A stretch of 37,988 bases of DNA from Candidatus Dadabacteria bacterium CSP1-2 (GTDB lineage Bacteria; Desulfobacterota_D; UBA1144; Nemesobacterales; CSP1-2), in assembly GCA_001443445.1 (NCBI GenBank), contig LDXN01000026.1:1-37988 (forward strand), written 5' to 3'. Below are positions 15,492 through 22,650 of the stretch, in pieces; position 1 is the stretch's first letter, and each line of letters opens with the position of its first letter. A model generated the notes under the pieces. That model did not search any database. It was not told the DNA's origin and saw only the letters and a list, made by a program, of their open reading frames with translations. A program made the position numbers and the translations under genes.

Positions 15492-15956
15492 ATGAAGCAA
15501 ACCTTTGAGGAATTTGACAGAATCAAGGAACTTGTCGGGCAGCATAAAGTTTGTTGGGAGGTATTGCCAGAATATCATATAAACCAAAAAGGCGAGAGAG
15601 TACAGATCGGTTTTGAATTAGACCTTGTAGGGACACATTATCATCCGGTACAATCACCTACACCGGGTTGCAAGGAATGTGTGAAAGTATATGAAGACCT
15701 AAAACAAATTGCGCAGTGGATTATGCCTAAGGAGGAACGCGATAGCGTATACGAAATCAGAGCTTTTGATGTATCTATCCACCAAGCTCCGTTGCGAAAA
15801 TTTAGAAAAGACATAACACTTGCTATGAAAATTCTTCATCGTGAAGGGTTTGACCGACCCAAAGATGTCTGTGAAGTCGAATGTCTCAAAGATATGGAGA
15901 AGAAACTTAAAGATCTAGGAGCACACCAGGGGTATTGGCAGGATATTGTTAGATAG
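15492..15956 (+). CDS. Conserved hypothetical protein, 154 aa
   Basis: This soluble 154-aa protein has no signal peptide and no recognised domain. Visible features are CWEVLPEYHINQKGERVQIGFELDL near the N-terminus, HYHPVQSPTPGCKECVKVYEDL (a CxxC with nearby His), and a helical C-terminal half including CEVECLKDMEKKLKDLGAH. The spaced Cys and His could hold a metal, which is inference. The start ATG at 15492 follows GGGAGG. It lies 34 nt after the cusA remnant and may have been the gene downstream of the original efflux operon. The function is unknown. Confidence 0.6.
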   Translation: MKQTFEEFDRIKELVGQHKVCWEVLPEYHINQKGERVQIGFELDLVGTHYHPVQSPTPGCKECVKVYEDLKQIAQWIMPKEERDSVYEIRAFDVSIHQAPLRKFRKDITLAMKILHREGFDRPKDVCEVECLKDMEKKLKDLGAHQGYWQDIVR

Positions 15957-16013
15957 TAGATTCTTAAATCATCGTTTTAGTCAACTTCATATAAAGAGCA
16001 AAAATGCAAAACG

Positions 16014-16041
16014 TTGATTTACCATTTCCTTACTGTATGAT
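16014..16041 (+). promoter_or_regulatory. Putative promoter upstream of helical paralogue 3
   Basis: TTGATT (16014-16019) and TATGAT (16036-16041) lie 16 bp apart in the 215-bp gap after the 154-aa gene. It would give a leader of about 120 nt to the helical gene at 16172. The support is by consensus only. Confidence 0.35.
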
Positions 16042-16171
16042 ACCAATACGGATGGAGTAAAACTTTATAGTCCTAAGGATAGGAAGGAATGCTATCATTG
16101 ATAGATCAAATATTGATGAAGAATCACGAAGTAAGCTAAATGGAATTATTAACTTAAAGGAGTGTATAGTG

Positions 16172-16531
16172 ATGAAAAAAATATTACAGTTAAGCATAAC
16201 TTTGATAGCTTCTATTATTCTTTTCTCTGAAATAAAAGAAGTCTTCGGCATGGCTTCTGAGGAGGAGATTATTATACTTATACAGACAGCTACTTCCCCA
16301 GAGGATCACCTAAAGATTGCAGATTACTTTGACAAGCAGGCTAAAAAGGACGAGGAAAAGGCACGTTTTTATGCCTCTATGTCTGACTCATACGCAAATA
16401 GGGATAAGCCATTACTTGGACTTGCAAAGTATTACTCAGATCAATCAAAGAAGTACATGGAAATGGCTCAAGGATATAAAAACTTGGCAACCGAGCATAG
16501 GAAAATGGCTGATCAAGAGATGCAAAGATAA
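16172..16531 (+). CDS. Exported helical ~120-aa protein, paralogue 3 of 4
   Basis: This is the most divergent of the four paralogues (119 aa from ATG 16172, after AAAGGAG; an adjacent GTG at 16169 is possible). Signal peptide KKILQLSITLIASIILFS, cleavage near GMAS. The mature helices keep TATSPEDHLKIADYFDKQA, MSDSYANRDKPLLGLAKYY and the C-terminal KMADQEMQR. The Cys found in the other three copies (AKHC) is Tyr here (AKYY), so that Cys is not essential to the family. It probably forms its own short transcript, ending at the hairpin 16539-16578. Confidence 0.72.
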   Translation: MKKILQLSITLIASIILFSEIKEVFGMASEEEIIILIQTATSPEDHLKIADYFDKQAKKDEEKARFYASMSDSYANRDKPLLGLAKYYSDQSKKYMEMAQGYKNLATEHRKMADQEMQR

Positions 16532-16538
16532 TTAACTT

Positions 16539-16578
16539 CCTATTCTGGCACGGAGGGGTTCCTCCATGATAGGGTAGG
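16539..16578 (+). terminator. Hairpin after helical paralogue 3
   Basis: CCTATTCT (16539-16546) pairs with AGGGTAGG (16571-16578) through Watson-Crick and G-T pairs, with inner GGAGG (16552-16556) against CCTCC (16561-16565). The sequence differs from the other three copies, but the fold and the GGAGG/CCTCC core are kept, including compensatory changes in the outer stem. Confidence 0.5.
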
Positions 16579-16585
16579 GTCAACT

Positions 16586-16729
16586 ATGAATGTGTTAGGG
16601 AACTGGAAAGTTCGTTTATTTAACTCGGGGTATGTAAATCATAAATATTTCGTGTATGCTGTTAATTCAGAGTTTATCTTGATACCTTATGATAAGAAAG
16701 AGATTGATGAGGCTTTCAAAATAAATTAG
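16586..16729 (+). CDS. Possible 47-aa small ORF
   Basis: ATG 16586 to TAG 16729 encodes 47 residues (MNVLGNWKVRLFNSGYVNHK..., ending EIDEAFKIN). A weak AGGGT precedes the ATG and overlaps the hairpin of the previous gene. Composition looks protein-like (aromatic and charged, with IPYDKKEIDEAF), and it ends 25 nt before the RRM gene. It may be a real small protein or a remnant of a longer one. No family is recognised. Confidence 0.3.
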   Translation: MNVLGNWKVRLFNSGYVNHKYFVYAVNSEFILIPYDKKEIDEAFKIN

Positions 16730-16754
16730 GTAAGTATGAATAAAGGAGGGAAGT

Positions 16755-17090
16755 ATGAATATATACGTTGGTAATTTGACGCGAGATGTTACTGATGAGG
16801 ACTTACGAAAACTTTTTGAAGGATTCGGACAGGTTTCATCAGTAAACATTATTAAGGATAAGTTTAGCGGCGAGTCCCGTGGATTTGGTTTTGTTGAGAT
16901 GCCTGGAAGAAAGGAAGCCGAGGCTGCTATAAGCGGTCTAAACGGCAAGGATTTAAAGGGACGAAGCCTGAATGTTAGTGAAGCCCGCCCTAGAACCGAA
17001 GGTCGTGAAGGTGGACGTGGAGGTGGTAGAGAAGGTAGAGGTGGTGGCGGTGGCGGAGGGAAGAGAGGCGGTGGTCGTCGTGGTTGGTAA
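16755..17090 (+). CDS. Small RRM-domain RNA-binding protein with Gly/Arg-rich tail
   Basis: The 111-aa protein carries one RNA recognition motif: RNP2 IYVGNL at residues 3-8 and RNP1 RGFGFVEM at 42-49, in a complete beta-alpha-beta-beta-alpha-beta fold of about 80 residues. The last ~30 residues are almost only Gly, Arg and Lys (RGGGREGRGGGGGGG type), like RGG tails in cyanobacterial Rbp and other bacterial glycine-rich RNA-binding proteins, which often respond to cold. It should bind single-stranded RNA in the cytoplasm. A strong AAAGGAGGG site precedes the start. No terminator is obvious after it; the cytochrome gene starts 90 nt later. Confidence 0.93.
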   Translation: MNIYVGNLTRDVTDEDLRKLFEGFGQVSSVNIIKDKFSGESRGFGFVEMPGRKEAEAAISGLNGKDLKGRSLNVSEARPRTEGREGGRGGGREGRGGGGGGGKRGGGRRGW

Positions 17091-17180
17091 TTTATGCTTT
17101 GACTGTACACCAAGGGTTGGTTGCCCTATACATTGCGTTGGAATTTCTGAGTAACAATATCTTTGATAGGAGAGTAAGTA

Positions 17181-17711
17181 ATGAAAAATATCTTAACTCT
17201 TATCATTCTAATACTCATAGGGCTTCTCATCTTTATATATTCAGGAATCTACAATATAGCTGCTACGAAACCACATACCAAACTCGTTCTGTGGATAATG
17301 CATACCACGATGGAGAGGTCTGTTAAGACCCACGCAAAAGGAATCAACACGCCTACTTTGGATGAGTCTCTCGTCAAGACGGGATTCGATCATTATAGTG
17401 AGATGTGCGAGGGGTGCCATGGCAAGCCTGGTCTTTCTCCGAGTGAAATGAAAACCGGCTTCTACCATGAACCCCCTGACCTATCAAAGGGTATAGATGA
17501 ATGGAGTCCGGCAGAGCTATTCTGGATTATCAAGAACGGTATCAAAATGAGCGCCATGCCTGCTTTTGGTCCTACTCATAAAGATGAGGAACTATGGGCT
17601 ATCGTAGCCTTCTTGAGACGTCTTCCTGACCTATCCCCAGATGAGTACAAAGAAATGGAAAAAGCCGCTCAAGGAAAACCCGGTGAACACGGTCAGAGTC
17701 ATGAACATTAA
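17181..17711 (+). CDS. Membrane-anchored monohaem cytochrome c
   Basis: The 176-aa protein has an N-terminal hydrophobic segment (residues 4-25) that serves as uncleaved anchor or signal, and one haem c site C76-E-G-C79-H80. The likely axial Met is M126 in MSAMPAFG, typical of class I cytochrome c domains (cytochrome c6/cbb3-CcoP-like). The C-terminus is His-rich (GEHGQSHEH). It is probably an electron carrier on the periplasmic face. The start follows GATAGGAGAG at good spacing. No oxidase genes are adjacent, so its partner is unknown. Confidence 0.88.
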   Translation: MKNILTLIILILIGLLIFIYSGIYNIAATKPHTKLVLWIMHTTMERSVKTHAKGINTPTLDESLVKTGFDHYSEMCEGCHGKPGLSPSEMKTGFYHEPPDLSKGIDEWSPAELFWIIKNGIKMSAMPAFGPTHKDEELWAIVAFLRRLPDLSPDEYKEMEKAAQGKPGEHGQSHEH

Positions 17712-17887
17712 AACTCCTTTGTGTTATCTAGTAGATGTTGATCAGCTAGGGTTAGTGGTGAACATCTGTAATCTCCCTGTCATTTTCCTGTCAGCCCCAT
17801 TTGGTATCACCGGATTCATTATAAAAAGGTTTATGCTATAATGTCTCATCTTATAGTTATGTGTAATGAACACTAAGGGGGTTCGCA

Positions 17888-19306
17888 ATGAAAAAAAGGA
17901 TCATTCTTATTCAACCATACCCTGAAAACTCTACAGGCGTAGGCAGAAGTACTGGATCGTTTCCTCCCTTGGGTCTTCTCATCATAGATGCACTTACGCC
18001 CAGGGATACTTGGGATGTTGAGATTATAGATGAATCTAGAAGTAGATTTGATAGTGATATGGATATGTCTAATATTTTCTTGGTTGGAATAAGCCTTTGG
18101 ACTAACCAAGCTCCTAGAGCCTATAATATTGCCAGTGTTTTTAGAAGAAAAGGCATTCCTGTGATACTTGGTGGTCCACATCCCAGTGTTATGCCTGAAG
18201 AAGCTATGCGGTATGGAGACAGCGTATGCGTAGGCGAAGTAGAACCAGTCTGGGCAACAATCCTAGAAGACTTGAAGAGAGATTCCCTTAAACGGATCTA
18301 CGAGGGTGGGTCCCCACCTCTAGATATTGTTCCAGTAATAAAACATCCAATTATGGACAGTTACCGTTGGGGTATTATACAGACAGCCAGGGGCTGCCCC
18401 TATAACTGTAGTTTTTGCTCAGTCACAATAATAAATGGAAGGTCTATGAGGTATCGTCCTATAAAGGATGTGGTAGAAGAGTTTAAAAATATAAAACAAA
18501 GGATTGTGATGGTAGCAGATGATAATTTTATAGGTTCTGGCAGGGGAGGAAAGGAACGAACGATTGAGTTATGTAAGGCGCTCTATGAAGTCCGCAAACA
18601 GGGGATAAGGAAATATTGGGGAACACAGTGTACTCAAAACCTGGGGCAGGAGGATGAGGTTTTAGAGTGGATGTACAAGGCTGGTTGCAGACTAGTTTTG
18701 TTTGGTCTTGAATCTATAAATAGGAAAGTTATTAAGGATATTAATAAGGGAATTAACACTCTTGGGGACTATGCCAAGAATATACAGAATACGCAGAGAC
18801 ACGGAATAACAGTGGTTGGATCATTTATTTTCGGTAACGACAATGATGAAGAAAATGTCTTTGAAGATACTGTAGGTTTTATAAATGAGGTTGGTATAGG
18901 CACACAAAACATAAATATCTCATGCCCCTTGCCTGGGACAAAGCTATTTACAGATATGAAGGCTGCAGGCAGGCTGAGGTACACTAATTTTCCCGAGGAT
19001 TGGGAGAAATATAATATGCGTTATGTGACCCTAAAGCCGAAGAATCTAACTGCGCTTGAACTGTATGAAAAGAGAAGGGAAGTTGCTTATAAATTGACAG
19101 GAAGCAATTTATTCCTACTAAAGAGATTTATCAGAACTCTCTGGATTACCAGATCTCCTATTACAGCTTTCTTTGCCTACCTGTGGAGCTACACAAGCAG
19201 GGACAGCAAGGCCGAGTATGAGTATCATATAAATCTTTTGAAACGAGAGATGGAGACATCCAGAACTGAGGATATAAATGCTGGTAAGGTGGCCATAGCC
19301 ATTTAG
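17888..19306 (+). CDS. B12-binding-domain radical SAM protein
   Basis: The 472-aa protein has an N-terminal cobalamin-binding-like Rossmann domain (PPLGLLIIDAL, VILGGPHPSVMPEE; no DxHxxG motif) and a radical SAM core with the iron-sulfur motif C170-xxx-C174-xx-C177 (GCPYNCSFC). FGLESINRKV and VGSFIFGND are typical of the class B methylase-like group with a DUF4070-type tail, which includes the hopanoid methylase HpnP and many uncharacterised enzymes. The substrate cannot be assigned from sequence. The start follows AAGGGGG. It is monocistronic by spacing: the next gene lies 125 nt away, past a palindromic repeat. Confidence 0.85.
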   Translation: MKKRIILIQPYPENSTGVGRSTGSFPPLGLLIIDALTPRDTWDVEIIDESRSRFDSDMDMSNIFLVGISLWTNQAPRAYNIASVFRRKGIPVILGGPHPSVMPEEAMRYGDSVCVGEVEPVWATILEDLKRDSLKRIYEGGSPPLDIVPVIKHPIMDSYRWGIIQTARGCPYNCSFCSVTIINGRSMRYRPIKDVVEEFKNIKQRIVMVADDNFIGSGRGGKERTIELCKALYEVRKQGIRKYWGTQCTQNLGQEDEVLEWMYKAGCRLVLFGLESINRKVIKDINKGINTLGDYAKNIQNTQRHGITVVGSFIFGNDNDEENVFEDTVGFINEVGIGTQNINISCPLPGTKLFTDMKAAGRLRYTNFPEDWEKYNMRYVTLKPKNLTALELYEKRREVAYKLTGSNLFLLKRFIRTLWITRSPITAFFAYLWSYTSRDSKAEYEYHINLLKREMETSRTEDINAGKVAIAI

Positions 19307-19389
19307 TAAGACAATCATGGGTTTGATTTCTATCCGACTATAAAGGTTAAATTCAGGAAGCACGAAATAAAGTGGGTTCGTAATTGTAG

Positions 19390-19410
19390 GGGCAGGTTTC
19401 AAACCTGCCC
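19390..19410. repeat. Palindromic dispersed-type repeat
   Basis: GGGCAGGTTT (19390-19399) is followed after one base by its exact complement AAACCTGCCC (19401-19410). This GGCAGGTTTGAAACCTGCC-like palindrome is of a kind I recall as a dispersed repeat in several bacterial genomes. It could also act as a terminator for the radical SAM gene. Confidence 0.5.
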
Positions 19411-19431
19411 TTATAAAGAGTTATACGGCAT

Positions 19432-19713
19432 TTGCCCTGGAGATTTAGAGATGTTTCAGAAGTTGAAATCAATCGGACTCTCAAAGTTTACCAACTTGTC
19501 CTGAGGGATGAGCGAACGCCGAAGCTTGCCAAATGGCTTCTTGGTATCGCTATAGCATATACCTTGAAACCTTTCGACATCATTCCTGATTTTATCCCTG
19601 TCATCGGTCATCTCGATGATGTTATAATTGTACCGACTCTTGTATTTCTTGCTTTGAGGTTAATTCCAAAAGAAGTTCTCCTAGAGTGTAGGACACGGGC
19701 AAACACCACATAA
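19432..19713 (+). CDS. DUF1232 (YkvA-type) small membrane protein
   Basis: The ~93-aa protein carries the DUF1232 signature: [30 protein letters not shown], then [19 protein letters not shown]. The PxDxIPDfiP motif is diagnostic. The domain forms a short membrane-associated helical hairpin of unknown function. The only start in frame is TTG at 19432, since a stop lies at 19414-19416, just after the palindromic repeat. The native start may have been lost to the repeat, or TTG is used. No good ribosome binding site is seen. Confidence 0.78.
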   Translation: MPWRFRDVSEVEINRTLKVYQLVLRDERTPKLAKWLLGIAIAYTLKPFDIIPDFIPVIGHLDDVIIVPTLVFLALRLIPKEVLLECRTRANTT

Positions 19714-19824
19714 CATAGGGAGTCTGTCGAAAAACCCCTGAGAGCATAAATCTGGACTATCTTTTTCTTCCTCTAAGTATTACCATGACCATATTTTTTG
19801 GCACACTTAGAAAGGGATAAGAAA

Positions 19825-20595
19825 GTGAAACTAAGAGATCTTATGCTCATCCTTTTCACTTTTATATTTTTTCTACATACAGCTTCAGGAGAAGAGACGA
19901 AAGCTGAAAGCACTCAAGAAGAGGGTTTTCCAAGATATATATTTAGGGAACTTCCAAGGAATTTGCTTCAGGATTCAAAAGAGATTTTGCAACCATTGAA
20001 TCTCGCTATTTTGGGATTTGCAATTCAAACTACAGTAGTACTTGACCAAAGCGGTGCAGATCATGAGATACAGAAGGAAGTAAAGAATAGCCTTAAGGGA
20101 TACGGAAAGATTGGAACCTATGGTGGTGTTTGGTACACAATTGCTGGTATAACGCTCTCAACCTATATTGTTGGCAGATTAAGAGACGACGAAAAAATGA
20201 TTGATACTGGAAAGGCACTAATCGAGTCTCAAATAATAACTCAAGTTGCAACAAGTGCTCTTAAGTTTGCTGTTAGAAGAAGACGACCGGATGGTAGTGA
20301 GCGAACGTCCTTTCCTTCGGGACATGCCTCAGCTTCATTTGCCCTAGCTTCAACTATTGATTCCCTATACGGTCATAAAATCGGGATACCACTCCATGCG
20401 TTTGCTGGATTTGTAGCATTTACACGTCTCTCAGATAATAAGCACTTTGCATCAGATGTTCTCTTCGGTGCGGCTCTTGGAACATCAATTGGAATGGCAA
20501 CTGCTAAAGTTCACAAGAAACAAAATAGAAAGTTTTCTCTCATGCCATACTCAGACGGAGAAAGTGGTGGACTTGTGCTTGCGTTTATATGGTAA
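19825..20595 (+). CDS. Exported PAP2-superfamily phosphatase
   Basis: GTG 19825 is taken as the start, since AAAGGG lies before it and it gives a normal signal peptide (KLRDLMLILFTFIFFLHTASG). An in-frame TTG at 19798 would add nine residues ahead of it. The 256-aa product has the PAP2 motifs KFAVRRRRPDG (C1), PSGHAS (C2) and TRLSDNKHFASD (C3, with the catalytic His), after a membrane region. Such enzymes dephosphorylate lipid phosphates (phosphatidate or undecaprenyl-pyrophosphate type) at the envelope. It lies 53 nt before the small Cys/His gene of efflux locus 2, which has its own promoter. Confidence 0.87.
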   Translation: MKLRDLMLILFTFIFFLHTASGEETKAESTQEEGFPRYIFRELPRNLLQDSKEILQPLNLAILGFAIQTTVVLDQSGADHEIQKEVKNSLKGYGKIGTYGGVWYTIAGITLSTYIVGRLRDDEKMIDTGKALIESQIITQVATSALKFAVRRRRPDGSERTSFPSGHASASFALASTIDSLYGHKIGIPLHAFAGFVAFTRLSDNKHFASDVLFGAALGTSIGMATAKVHKKQNRKFSLMPYSDGESGGLVLAFIW

Positions 20596-20609
20596 CTACC
20601 TTCGAACTA

Positions 20610-20637
20610 TTGACTTTGAAATACAGGTAGTTATACT
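20610..20637 (+). promoter_or_regulatory. Promoter of second metal-efflux locus (near-leaderless)
   Basis: TTGACT (20610-20615) and TATACT (20632-20637) are close to consensus, with a 16-bp spacer. The ATG at 20649 is 12 bp after the -10, so the mRNA should have only a few leader bases. There is no ribosome binding site. The layout copies that at 3905-3932. Confidence 0.6.
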
Positions 20638-20648
20638 TTGTAAAAATT

Positions 20649-21032
20649 ATGAAATACGCGAGCCTTTTCTTGATTCTTATTGTAATTCTCTGCCGTATAG
20701 GGTTTGGTGAAGATGACCATCATTCATATAATCTTCCGAACATAACGAATTCCGATACAAACCATCAAGATGAAATTTACGGTACCGACACTATAGCAAA
20801 TTCCTACAAAAATACCGAATCAACAGAGCATAAAATGTGTATGTGCGAGCACGCACTTCCTAATGCTCCTCTTGGTCATGACATAAATTTAAGAGATATT
20901 ATTGCATATTCAGTAGCTGTTAATATACCAACTTTAGAAATTAATAGTGTTCCTAGTTTTGCCTTAAATCTTAAAATAAAAGAACGCCACCCACCCGATT
21001 TATTCCTAGCAAATTCCTCCTTTTTACTATAA
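20649..21032 (+). CDS. Small exported Cys/His protein, first gene of efflux locus 2
   Basis: This 127-aa paralogue of the protein at 3942 has a signal peptide MKYASLFLILIVILCRIGFG, then an Asp/His/Asn-rich stretch (EDDHHSYNLPNITNSD). The conserved block follows: HKMCMCEHALPNAPLGHDIN, then NIPTLEIN, with the C-terminus HPPDLFLANSSFLL. It has two Cys (CMC) before the HALPNAP motif, where the other copy has one. Cys, Met and His clustering suggests binding of a soft metal such as Cu(I), which is inference. It is followed by the intercistronic inverted repeat and the 49-aa ORF. Confidence 0.7.
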   Translation: MKYASLFLILIVILCRIGFGEDDHHSYNLPNITNSDTNHQDEIYGTDTIANSYKNTESTEHKMCMCEHALPNAPLGHDINLRDIIAYSVAVNIPTLEINSVPSFALNLKIKERHPPDLFLANSSFLL

Positions 21033-21049
21033 TTCCGACCTATAGTTCT

Positions 21050-21124
21050 ACCTCTGCTTAAGTGGTATAGCATCTAAAGCGTATAACTACCTTTAATTTC
21101 ATTACGACATCTTCTAGCCGAGGT
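21050..21124 (+). promoter_or_regulatory. Intercistronic inverted repeat, efflux locus 2
   Basis: ACCTCTGC (21050-21057) pairs at seven of eight positions with GCCGAGGT (21117-21124). It is the counterpart of 4342-4413. The flanking sequence is related as well, from the CCTCTGCTTA start to the GGAGGT ribosome binding site of the next cistron. The function is unproven. Confidence 0.4.
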
Positions 21125-21181
21125 TGGGGTAACGATTAAATCCTTTTTAAAGAATTAAAAATAAACAGGAGGTATAAAGCC

Positions 21182-21331
21182 ATGGGGACAATAGATAAGT
21201 GTAAAAAAATACTTTGGGAAATCGGTATTATACATAGTCTGTTGATTTATCTTTTGCCATTTCTATTAAAAGCTGCACAGAATAACGTAAAGGGGTTTTA
21301 CCTTATGCTAAAGAGGTTAGAGGTTAAATGA
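21182..21331 (+). CDS. 49-aa membrane ORF translationally coupled to tolC of locus 2
   Basis: ATG 21182 follows CAGGAGGT with good spacing and encodes 49 residues: a basic N-terminus (MGTIDKCKKILWEIG), one hydrophobic segment (IIHSLLIYLLPFLLKAA) and a basic tail. Its TGA overlaps the ATG of tolC (ATGA, 4 bp), so the two are probably translationally coupled. The 5' part of this ORF and its ribosome binding site match the start of the lipoprotein gene at 4472 (GGIxI/GIxI and KKI segments), but it diverges afterwards. It may be a decayed or alternative version of that gene that now serves as a coupling leader. Confidence 0.6.
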   Translation: MGTIDKCKKILWEIGIIHSLLIYLLPFLLKAAQNNVKGFYLMLKRLEVK

Positions 21332-22650
21332 GAACATTATTTGCTACACTCGTCATAGTTTTTATAGGATTTTCAACCGATTTTTTTGCCTCTGTCTCAG
21401 ATGCACAAGAACCGATTCAAAGTTTAACGATTGATCAGGCAGTGGATATAGCCCTGAGGGAGAATCGTGATTTAAGGGCAGCACGAATACAGGTGGAAGA
21501 AGCCAGAGGGAGGTTGACGCAGGCTGGAGTTTTTCCTAATCCAGCTCTGGAATCTGATTTTATTTTTGACTCTATTTTTGCCAATGAAGGTGAGCGAGCA
21601 TTTTCAGCGGGTATTTCTCAACCGCTTCCCTTAAGCGGTCGTATTGGTGCTCAAAAAAGGGTAGCCCGTGTAGACATTAAAAGAACGTTTGCCGACCTTG
21701 CTGATCTGGAGCGTGGATTAGTAAGAGACGTCCGTCGTGTTTTTACTGAGCTTTTAGCAATTAATGAACAAATTAAACTACAAGATACTTTGATTAGTCT
21801 AAATAACGAGCTAGTTGGAGCAATCAAGGCTGGTATTAAAGAGGGACTCGCTTCAGAAAAAGACCTTAATGCTGTGGCCATAGCTCTACAACAAGCAAGA
21901 CAGGAAAAGGAAGTTCTCATAGCTCAGAGAAAAAGTAAGATTCTTGAATTAAATAAGCTTTTGGGCAAGCCATCAACCTTTTCCTTTTCACCAGGGGGAA
22001 AACTTGAATACGAAGCCGCAAGGGATTTAAACGAGTACAATATTGAAAAAGCACTCTCACAAAGACCTGATTTAAGATTTGCTGAGCTTAATATAGAACT
22101 TGCAAGGGCGGATTCAGGTTTGGCTAAAGCTTTGCGCTTTGAGGATATAACAGCAGGGGTTTTCTACGAAAATGATCGTGGGGTTTTTGATATCGCACAA
22201 GATGAAATTATTGATGCAGATAATCTTATTGGTTTTAAGTTGACTATTCCTCTACCTTTCTTCGACCGTAAGCAGGGCCTTATTGCTGAGACTCGTGCCC
22301 GTGAAGGAAGAGCAAAAGAAAGCGTCGAGGCCTTAAAGCTAGAGATCGGTCAGGAGGTAAATGACGCACTAAACCGAGTTACTACACTATCGGCTCTTTT
22401 AGAGACTTACCAGTCGGGAATTTTGAAAACGGCGGAGGACAATGTAAAGCTGGTTGAAGGTGGCTACAAACAGGGGTTGGTTGGAATTGCTGAGGTTATA
22501 CAGTCCCGCCAGCAGTTTGCCACTCTGAAATCATCTTATATTAATACGGTTCGTGATTATCAGCTTGCGCTAAATGATCTTCAAATAGCTACTGGAACTT
22601 ACCCAAGTACGATTTCTTTTAATAAAACGGAAGAGGATGAAAACAAATGA
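21328..22650 (+). CDS. TolC-family outer-membrane efflux protein, locus 2
   Basis: This 440-aa protein has a signal peptide (RTLFATLVIVFIGFSTDFFAS), two OEP repeats starting at SLTIDQAVDIALRENRDLRAA and near EYNIEKALSQRPDLRFAELN, and the conserved QAGVFPNPALE. It is CzcC/CusC type, the outer-membrane exit of the RND pump encoded downstream. Its ATG overlaps the stop of the 49-aa ORF. Its own stop overlaps the next ATG by 4 bp (ATGA), showing tight operon packing. Confidence 0.88.
   Translation: MRTLFATLVIVFIGFSTDFFASVSDAQEPIQSLTIDQAVDIALRENRDLRAARIQVEEARGRLTQAGVFPNPALESDFIFDSIFANEGERAFSAGISQPLPLSGRIGAQKRVARVDIKRTFADLADLERGLVRDVRRVFTELLAINEQIKLQDTLISLNNELVGAIKAGIKEGLASEKDLNAVAIALQQARQEKEVLIAQRKSKILELNKLLGKPSTFSFSPGGKLEYEAARDLNEYNIEKALSQRPDLRFAELNIELARADSGLAKALRFEDITAGVFYENDRGVFDIAQDEIIDADNLIGFKLTIPLPFFDRKQGLIAETRAREGRAKESVEALKLEIGQEVNDALNRVTTLSALLETYQSGILKTAEDNVKLVEGGYKQGLVGIAEVIQSRQQFATLKSSYINTVRDYQLALNDLQIATGTYPSTISFNKTEEDENK

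Noticed and set aside
16990-17090. Repeated GGTGGC/GGTCGT units that look like a tandem DNA repeat
   Set aside because: They encode the Gly/Arg-rich tail of the RRM protein and need no other explanation.
19718-19745. AGTCTGTCGAAAAACC-like sequence resembling an insertion sequence end
   Set aside because: Only one such end is seen, with no partner, target duplication or transposase nearby.
19798-19824. TTG at 19798 as start of the PAP2 phosphatase
   Set aside because: GTG at 19825 has a purine-rich site before it and gives a cleaner signal peptide.
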